A stretch of DNA of 64,000 nt from Gymnopilus junonius (lineage: Eukaryota; Basidiomycota; Agaricomycetes; Agaricales; Galerinaceae): positions 46,270-110,269 of the forward strand of contig JADNYJ010000137.1 of the NCBI GenBank assembly GCA_015501075.1. The letters run 5' to 3'. Both the position numbers and the translations under genes were made by a program. Positions 56,541 through 64,000 of this stretch are shown one piece after another. The notes under the pieces are model-generated. The model saw only the letters and a list, made by a program, of their open reading frames with translations, was not told the DNA's origin and did not search any database. Every line of letters starts with the position of its first letter. The first letter of the stretch is position 1.

Positions 56541-57341
56541 TCGAACACTTGAGTGATGCTGACAGCAAAGAACTGGATTGGGGGTTGGGATACCCAGGAT
56601 GGATCAGATATGGAAATGACTAAAAGTGACTGATGAGAGCAGGGGTGAAACAGCACCATGAAGGTTGGGTCCTGATGTGAACTAGTGGATGGAGGAAGGC
56701 TGTTGCATCCCCATTCCAAATAGTGGCAGCAACCTACTTGACCATATGAAATTCTTGGCCATGGACACTGGTGCCACCATCCATCAAATGCACCATCATC
56801 ATCATCAGTAAAACTTGTCCACTGTGGCATGGGCCACCACTCAATGCCATGCTGGGTTTAAACATCATTAGTGACCTCAAATCTGGCTCACTACATGCAC
56901 AAGCCTGGATTTGATAAATTATTGCTCAGGAAAGTGTCTCTTTTGGCAGTGACATTAGTTTATATAGCCTGATTGGTTGACTCATTTCCTAGAGTTGTTG
57001 TCAATCTAGTCGAGAAAATATGCTGGATTGAGTGCTTGACATCCCTTCATCCAAACTTGACAATCTCCCAGCCAGACAGAACATTCAAGATTGAGGTATG
57101 TTCTGTATGCTTTTCTCTGGCTATGTAGGCACCATAGCCGATGCTTGTACCAGCACTTAGGTTATGAGTATTTTTAATGACTTGACATTGATGCTTGCAG
57201 TCCTAGTAATGCTTCTTGTCCAATGCTATTATGCACATCGCATCAGCATTGTCACTGGATCCAAAAAAGTCACCATTCTCATTGTAACAGTTGGGTTTCT
57301 TTCTACCCCTTTGTGAGTTGAGCACATCAGCATTGGGGACA
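56541..57341. other. Region right of the Gypsy element, no gene recognised
   Basis: Only short, motif-free frames. Confidence 0.35.
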
Positions 57342-57444
57342 TTCACAGTAGCCCAACTTGGGCTCAACTTGGTCCTAACTTGGGTCTCAACTTGATCCCA
57401 ATTTGCTTCTGAGTTGGCACCCAAGTTGGCAACTTTACTGTGAA
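57342..57444. mobile_element. Mini palindromic (MITE-like) repeat
   Basis: 103 bp with outer ends TTCACAGTA and TACTGTGAA. The inner arms GCCCAACTTGGG and CCCAAGTTGGC are also inverted. Between them AACTTG(G) recurs every 12-15 bp in the order caacttgg, taacttggg, caacttga. Such a foldback with internal short repeats is typical of a small non-autonomous DNA element end. Family unknown. Confidence 0.6.
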
Positions 57445-57736
57445 ACACCAGAGGGTATTTTTAACTATGTAGTGAGAAGTTGATATATGCTGCTGTATTC
57501 CCACTCATACACCACATCCAAATGCGATGCTTCTTTCTTCCCTCCCCTTACATCCTCTCTGCCAAATGGTATCCAGACCACCTCCCATCGCTCTTCCTGG
57601 CAAAACTCAGTGCCTCAATGATGGCAAATAGTATCCAAGATCAATCAATGTGAGTCATGTCAAAAATTTGCAGCCATATATCAGTACTGAGACAAGGGCT
57701 ACCATTTTTTTCCCCACTTTCTTCCTCACTGCCAAT

Positions 57737-58920
57737 ATGCCTGCCCTTACTGAGCATCAAGCACTTATCAAGGCCATCCTTCTTGCCACCCAGGAAGAGT
57801 TGGAACTCTATTTTGACAGCTTGGAGAAGGACAATGACTTCATGGATTTTCCATCAGACACCAAATCATCCAGCAGTGATGCAAGTAGCAGCTTGACATC
57901 CTCCACATCTTCCACCTCTTCTACATTGTCTACTTCATCCTCCTCCTCCTCCAATTCCAACATGGAGGCCATTGACAGTGATCCAGCACTCATGGAAGTC
58001 TCTGATGGTGATGACTCTTCTGACAAAGAACATGCCATCTGTTTGCAGAATGTCATGACATACAATGAGCTCTTGGACATGATTCTTGCTTCCCACCTTC
58101 TCAACCCTTCTAGCCCAGTTCCTAAATGCTCCCAGCTCTACCTTGTCCTTGTCAAGTACAGGTCCAACAAACCACACCACTTCTGCCACAATCTATGTGT
58201 ATCACCTTCAACCTTTGATGAACTCCTCAAATGCATTCAGGATCATCCAATCTTTGTGAACCAATCCAACTGCCAGCAGTTCCTGGTTGACATACAGCTT
58301 GCATCATTTTGGCCATGAGGGCAATGCTGCATCAGTTGAAGTGATGGCACAGTGGGCTGGGGTCAGTCCTGGCCTAGTCATGAAGGCTACCCAGCATGTA
58401 ATCATCATGTCCCTGTCTCTTCATGATACTGTCATATGTTGGCTGAGCAAGGAGGAAATAGAAGAAGCTTGGCAATGGGTGGAAAAGATGTCATGTCCTG
58501 CATAGCATAATGGCTACTGTATGGTTGATGGCATGCTGGTTCCCTTATTTGAGAAGCCAGGTCATCATGGTGAAGCATATTTTCGATTGGAAGAGCAACT
58601 ATTCATTGAATGTGCAGGTATGTCTTTTTATTTATATTTTATTCACAAAATTAACTGATGGCCAAGACATATAGCTCATTATGTTACCAAATCTACATGT
58701 CATCAACTATGTTGTAGGGTACTGTGGTAGTGCTCATGATGCTACAGTGTTTTGTGACTGCCATATTCATGGTAAATGGATGAATTGGATCAGGTCTACG
58801 GATTTGCCCCTTTCCCCTGGTATTTTTGTGGCAAACCATGATATAAAAGGCCATATATGGTTAATTATATGGTTCATATATGTATACTATACAGTTGGAG
58901 CCTTACCACATAGGTGAGAT
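57737..58920 (+). pseudogene. Harbinger-type DDE transposase relic
   Basis: From ATG 57737: MPALTEHQALIKAILLATQE, a Ser-rich acidic linker (57860-58030), then SPSTFDELLKCIQDHPIF. After a frameshift near 58290, HHFGHEGNAASVEVMAQWAG and, past a TAG at 58504, NGYCMVDGMLVPLFEKPG with the first catalytic Asp in VDG. After a small intron near 58618-58677 comes LHVINYVVGYCGSAHDATVF with the second Asp. The final acidic residue (the ADSAYPL-like block of the family) is missing and the frame decays by 58920. The order and motifs match PIF/Harbinger (DDE_4-like) transposases of Agaricomycetes. Confidence 0.68.
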
Positions 58921-60414
58921 TGCCTTGTGAAACTACTCCATGCATCTGATTCCAATCTTCTGCCATAAGTGGTTCAGAATTGACTGCCATGTGAGAAGGA
59001 TCTGGGGTCGGAGCCCAATCGGCTCAGGACTGAAGAGATCATGGTAGATCTTGGTCATCATAGATGACCCTGATGCAACATTCTCAATTGTGCTACTTGT
59101 GCCTGTATTAAGGGTGACTTCCTCGAATCTACTCAAGGTGGCAATAGTTGGGGTAAACCCGATCCATGACATTAGGTCCTGGGATTTCCTAAAGAGGGAT
59201 ATGGTGCTATCCCCAAAGTGGGGTTCTTCCAGGCACCTCCTCCATGGACTTTGTGAGTGGTGATCATGCCTCACCCACTAACCTCAATGACATTATGAGT
59301 AGTGGGGGCTGGGATCAATGGCATTAGTTGTGCTGATGATATGAGCATGAAGGGCTCATCATCAGAGTCCTCAACAAATCATGCTGACTTTGGTTTTTGG
59401 CCAGCACAGCAGGTTTTTCTCTTGGAAAACTCCTTTCTCTGTGAACTGCCAGAATTACTTCCAGCATTCTGCTGATCAGAGTGGCAGGGTTCGAGACCTT
59501 TTTCTTTGATGCAGTATTGCACTGTGCATTCACATTGCTAGCCTGTTGGTTTCTGGGCTGGCTGTCCTTAGGTGGGTTGAGCTGCTTTGGCACATAGAAT
59601 GTGCCATGCTTGGGTTGCTCATGTGCCTTAAGGTGCCCAAATGGCAGCCCATGTGGTGCGAATGCTGTCAAAGAGGTCTTTCAGTTCCATATTTGGAACT
59701 GAATTCTGCTGAGTGAAGTCTTCCATCATCCACTGATAGATGGATTCTTGTGACATGACATTCATGGCAAGTGGAAGATTCATAAGTAGGACTAGGCACA
59801 CCATGGATTCAGAAATCATGGGTACCATTCCAGTGGAGCCTGATGTCATTGTGATGTTTGTATCATTAACAAGCGGAGACAGCCATAGTAGTAATGGAAT
59901 TTGGAGAGCTGGGGGTTGGGATCAGAGAGGTCTATTTTGAGATTCATAAGGACCCTAAAGTCCTCGAGGGTCTCGACGAACATCTCCTTGGAGTACTTCA
60001 TCTTGATCCAATCCCATGCTTGAGCTGCAGACAGGGTTTTAACCTGTTCCATATACCAGTATCAAGACACATGGCCAAAAGGCCAAGAGCCTTGGCATTT
60101 TTGGAGTTATATGACTCCAATTTATGGCAATACACTTCCTCGGCAGCAGACCATTGAGAGAAGTGAGCATTGTACAGGTTTAAATCTCCCTGTGTAGGCC
60201 CAGTGGCAGGAGTGGATTCAGTGGTATGAGTGCCAGTGGGAAAAGCAGGTTCCTTGATTACTTGGTCCACTGAAGTGGTAAGGGTTCCTTCCAGAACAGA
60301 TTTTCCATAATAGGCCTCCATCTTGGATGCCCATTGATGGTAGTGGTGGCCATCAAACTTGGGAAGGTCAGAGGCAGTGAAGAAGATGGAAGTGGTGTTC
60401 TTTATGGACAACAT
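58921..60414 (-). pseudogene. Copia Gag relic of the right-hand element
   Basis: The minus frame 60414-59998 encodes a Copia-type gag N-terminus: LPKFDGHHYHQWASKMEAYY, an insertion rich in Thr/Pro, and LYNAHFSQWSAAEEVYCHKL with LGLLAMCLDTGIW. The homology then continues through at least three other frames: LSAAQAWDWIKMKYSKEMF near 60030; ELKDLFDSIRTTWAAIW near 59650; and a basic segment at about 59370-59600. No integrase or RT was found to the left, so pol is deleted or unrecognisable. The element is oriented like the Copia element at 21-26 kb. Confidence 0.7.
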
Positions 60415-60838
60415 TGTTGAGTTTGATTTGGATGATTGGATTTTCTGTTAAGAAAAAGGCTGGGTTGTAGTCAGTAACAGGTGTGACAAAATGTGTGCTA
60501 AGAAAAGAGCACTGCAGTTTCTACCTGTGCCTGACATGGATTTAACCCCTTAAGGGCAATTGTCCAGACAGCAACAGATGTCCAGGCCTTCATGACAAGG
60601 CCCTTAACAATGTTCAGCATGATAGCGAACTATTGTTGGAGAGCATTCAGTCTAGTGACAAACAGCTGTGGTCGATGTTCTGCCTAATGGTGAACTGTCT
60701 TCCCAGGTAGAAGTAAGCTACAGACCAATGCTAAGCAGGTTCTGCACAATGGCAAACAATGCTAGACAGGTTCTGCCCTAGGGCAAACTCAATGTCAAGC
60801 AGGTTCTGCCAATGGCAAACAGCATGCTTTTGCTATCA

Positions 60839-60850
60839 GGGCCCATAACC
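60839..60850 (-). other. Primer binding site of the right-hand Copia element
   Basis: Minus strand GGTTATGGGCCC directly adjoining the LTR end CTCAATA, identical to the site at 25845-25856 and complementary to the initiator tRNA-Met anticodon arm. Confidence 0.75.
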
Positions 60851-61279
60851 TATTGAGCAGCAAGTGGTACATACAGCAGCAAACCACTGCATGCACAATG
60901 TGCTCTGCATAGTATTGTTGTAACTACTATCTTACCTGGGTTGTTAGAGGCTAGTGCTAAGGTGACTACTTAGGCTACTACTTAGAAGTGCAAAAGACTT
61001 AGATTAGGACACTGTTCAGAGCTCTTATATACCTACAGGACATGCAGTGACTAACTACATATGAGTAATGCATAAGGCAATTACTCAGCTAATTACTATG
61101 TAATTACTAATATCTACTCATAGGATGAGTAATATGCTCACTAAGTGATCACACATTTAGTCATATAAGATGACTATGATACTTTGTAGTCACTGGATCT
61201 AGTCACATATAGATGCATCTGATCACATGTGTCATGTGAGTCATGTGATGTAGTCATGTGGACACTTATCACGTCAACA
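60851..61279 (-). repeat. 5' LTR of the right-hand Copia element
   Basis: On the minus strand it starts TGTTGACGTGATAAGTG and ends CTCAATA, followed by the PBS. About 429 bp. The interior is not similar to the 217-bp LTR of the other element, so they are different families sharing ends and primer site. Rich in short CATGTGA/TCACATG and GAGTAAT words. Confidence 0.65.
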
Positions 61280-63254
61280 TTCTATAGCTTCTCAATGTAA
61301 TTGCAAAGAGGTTCCATCAAGGTCGAGAAGGGCACATTCAAGCTGAGTCATTGACAAAAGTTAGAAAAGGTGAAATGAAAGACAATGGGATGGAATGAAG
61401 TAAAGGAAATAAAGTTGAGTAAGTGAAGTGGAGATAAAATTTTTACATATAATGTTACATAATGCAACACGAGGATAACATGAGGTCTGGAGCATGTTGA
61501 AAGCCTTGCTACCATGGCATGTTTCAACTATGATCCAAATGTGGATGACAAAGCATATGGCGGAGGCAAGACACTGGTCAGCTGTCTCCTCGCTAAGGGC
61601 AGAGCACTCTGAAGATCAACCCAATGTGCTGGTGAAGACGAGATCTGAGCTATTTTTTCACCTTGAAAATTTCTATTGAACTTAGAAGGTGAGTGACTAT
61701 GGAGCCCCATGTTTGAACATCAGTTATGAATACTGCTTTATCTATAGGAAATGTGTTCGATGACATTGGAAGACCCTATGCACTTTGGCACATGAGATTT
61801 CAAGTGACACAATCTTGGTATGTGCATTTTTATCTGTTCAGTACCTAATGGTGTTTTCTTAATAAATTGTAGGGCACTCCCTCAGCTATGTTCAACTAAA
61901 GCCTTATCAATTACAGATCTCAATTAGGGTTCTGCCTACAGTCATAAGCTATTGTGTTTTACCTTTCATTACCCAATCGAACCCAACATACCTTGTCAGG
62001 CTGCTATAGATGATACAGAATGCTCATGAAATAACTAGGACATGCAGTCATTGTGTCTCCTGCTTATATGTTGCTTTTCTCTCACTGCTCATTGTGCCTT
62101 GCCATGATGGTAATCCATAATAATAAAGCACCTGTTGAGGTGTGCTGCATCAAGAGGGCAGTATTCACTCAGTGACCCCTGATTGAGGAGTCAAATCATG
62201 CTTGGTGACTGAATGTAGAGTACACTACAGTTTACAATGCTACCTGAAAGTATTTCTAGGTCATGAAGTCATTTGCACCTAGGTACAAGACTCTAATTTC
62301 CTGGAAATATTTTATAATGCGCAATTAACAGTCAAGGCAGTATGTGATTCTCCAAGAAGTCTGACACCTCGATGTGATCAGATCCAACAAGCCAAGCACT
62401 AGAAATGTTCATCCCAAGAGCAGTTTTGAAATCACCAACATCTGGTATGAGTTCTAAAATCTCTCAGATGAAACAGATATTTGAATCTCAGTCACAACAT
62501 CACAGGCCCAGAAGTAGGCAAACTACATAATGCCCTTTTTCAGGATGAGCAACATGTTTCTCCTTTAAAGCCAGGGAATGGTTAGACTCAGGTCAAGGAA
62601 TCAGCACATGTTCTGAGCATGCTAGGATTTGGAAACACTTCAAAATATGACCAAAATTGGAGGACATCGAGGTCAAAGAACTCAAGAATGGTGGGACACA
62701 ACTGCACAGAACATTGCCAAACTACAGTTTATGAATGCTGAAGACTATCGGTCAATGCACCGCATTTTTGGACAGAAGGACACTTTCGAACATTGTGAGT
62801 CTATTCAGCAGAAGAAAAGTGATGGGGTGCTGAAATTGACATTTTCAACTTGAAAGCTACAATGTTCAAACCTGGGATACAATTTGATTTCTTCAGACCC
62901 ATATTATGAGCTTATAAAGCTGTTCACATATCTAAATGAACTGTGCATTTACATTTGAGGCATTACCATGGAAGGTAGAAAAAATATGACTTGGTGGGCA
63001 GGAATAGGAGTAGCAATGCATAGCGGCATGATCTGAGTTCTGTGTAATGATCAAGGCCAGACAGCATGTGAATGTCTTAGGTAATATTGAACGTGCTTTT
63101 CTCCCTCTGAGTCAATGCTCTTTGAATCCAAAGCTCTCATTGAACTTCTTTCTTGGTTCTTTCCATAACCTCCATCTTTCCTTTCCAGAGCAAGTTTAGG
63201 AACACACATTTACAACAAATATGGGACAGGACACACATCTACAGTTTAGGGATG
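61280..63254. other. Region without recognised gene
   Basis: AT-richer, repeat-like sequence with many stops in all frames. A 74-codon frame at 62629-62853 shows no motif. Confidence 0.3.
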
Positions 63255-63420
63255 CGAAGTTCAGTTCTGAACCATTGCAAAGAACCCAAACTGGCAGAAC
63301 CAAACTGAAAGTTCTGTTCTGTTCAGGTTCAGTCCAGAACCTGTAGTACCAGTTCCAGTTCATGGTTCTTGACATTGGGAAAGGTAGAGAACTGGGTTTG
63401 GACCAGTTCAAACTGAACTT
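63255..63420. repeat. GTTC/GAAC-rich cluster
   Basis: More than a dozen GTTC or GAAC words within 165 bp, in both orientations, including ggttcagtccagaacc and gttctgttctgttcaggttc. The arrangement resembles transposase or recombinase binding arrays at the ends of DNA transposons. Confidence 0.5.
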
Positions 63421-64000
63421 TTATCTTGTACTTTTGCATAGGGAAGGAAGGGTGATCCATGTGAGAATGTGAATATTCAACTGTCTAAGGGACTTACTAT
63501 TGCAGTCGAGATTAAGTCGGAGCTTGAAATGAATACTACTACTCAGCCACATGAAAAAATCAATGCGAAATACATATGCACAGACATCCCCTTCCACCTC
63601 TTTTTTCCATATGCCCGACCCAGACATGCCTGCTCTGAATGACAATGGAATGCTCAAGATGCTAGCCAGATTACGTGGCTTCATTCGCCAAGTGATGAAC
63701 ACCACACTATCAGCCTCAAGGACAGTAAGAAGCATAAGTGAGCTGACAGCTTGGCTCACAACATGGATGATGGTGACGACAACCTTCCAATCTCCATACT
63801 CCCAGGTTTGAAGCATAAGGAGCCAGCTCAGCAAGTGGGAGGAAGCATCAAGAAGCTTACTGATAAGGCCAAAGCAGCTGCTGGGGCCATGTCACCCAAA
63901 AGTCAAAAATTTTTTGAGCAGCATTTTGCAGGTACGTCTATTTCAGCTACTCTACATATCTACTGACATGTCTATTAAGTTGGGTCCTCGGGATCAGGTG
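63421..64000. other. Possible start of a gene at the right edge
   Basis: On the + strand 63755-63930 encodes MDDGDDNLPISILPGLKHKE and then SIKKLTDKAKAAAGAMSPKS with QKFFEQHFAG before a GTACGT donor at 63931. It is plausibly an exon of a gene or transposon ORF continuing beyond the window, next to the GTTC cluster. Not assignable. Confidence 0.3.

Overview
The window looks like a chromosomal segment of a mushroom-forming basidiomycete (Agaricomycetes). The evidence is many short introns of about 50-60 nt with GTRNGY donors, a lineage-typical F-box family, a seven-TM membrane protein, a GMC oxidoreductase, and Ty3/Gypsy, Ty1/Copia, Plavaka-type and Harbinger-type elements. No rRNA, tRNA or CRISPR was seen. 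All gene models are hand-spliced from the sequence and from comparison of paralogues inside the window.

Left part (1-13,219): the 5' end of a Gypsy-type retrotransposon (minus strand, running off the left edge) is inserted in the penultimate exon of an F-box gene, of which only 51 coding bases remain. Four more members of the family follow, three on + and one on -, sharing a six-exon layout. Every copy carries at least one disabling lesion. A decayed NRPS condensation-domain fragment lies between them.

Middle (14,188-28,614): five minus-strand paralogues of a small secreted protein with a signal peptide and a hydrophobic C-terminus, in two subtypes that alternate. Two copies are intact (14.2-15.0 kb and 27.8-28.6 kb) and three are broken. 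A fresh 4.7-kb Copia element (217-bp LTRs differing at one base, 5-bp target duplication) splits the array.

30.5-40 kb: a seven-TM gene with one frameshift, an apparently intact secreted GMC oxidoreductase on the opposite strand, and a duplicated pair of small secreted double-psi beta-barrel (expansin/RlpA-like) genes, one intact and one frameshifted.

40.6-64 kb: a transposon graveyard. It holds a long inverted-repeat element, a roughly 6-kb Plavaka-type DNA transposon (decayed transposase plus a divergently transcribed, apparently intact passenger gene, with AAAGAC/GTCTTT-rich ends), and an old Gypsy element with 777/778-bp LTRs. In the 3' half of that element's pol all six in-frame stops are TGA, yet an open, spliced antisense ORF lies between pol and the 3' LTR. 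Further right are a small palindromic MITE, a Harbinger-like transposase relic, and a second Copia element with only gag and one LTR.

The most interesting signals are: (i) both Copia elements have, next to the LTR, a 12-nt site complementary to the anticodon arm of initiator tRNA-Met, suggesting half-tRNA priming; (ii) the passenger gene sharing a 147-bp divergent promoter with the Plavaka-type transposase; (iii) the preserved antisense ORF in the Gypsy element; (iv) local gene-family decay and conversion in the two tandem arrays.
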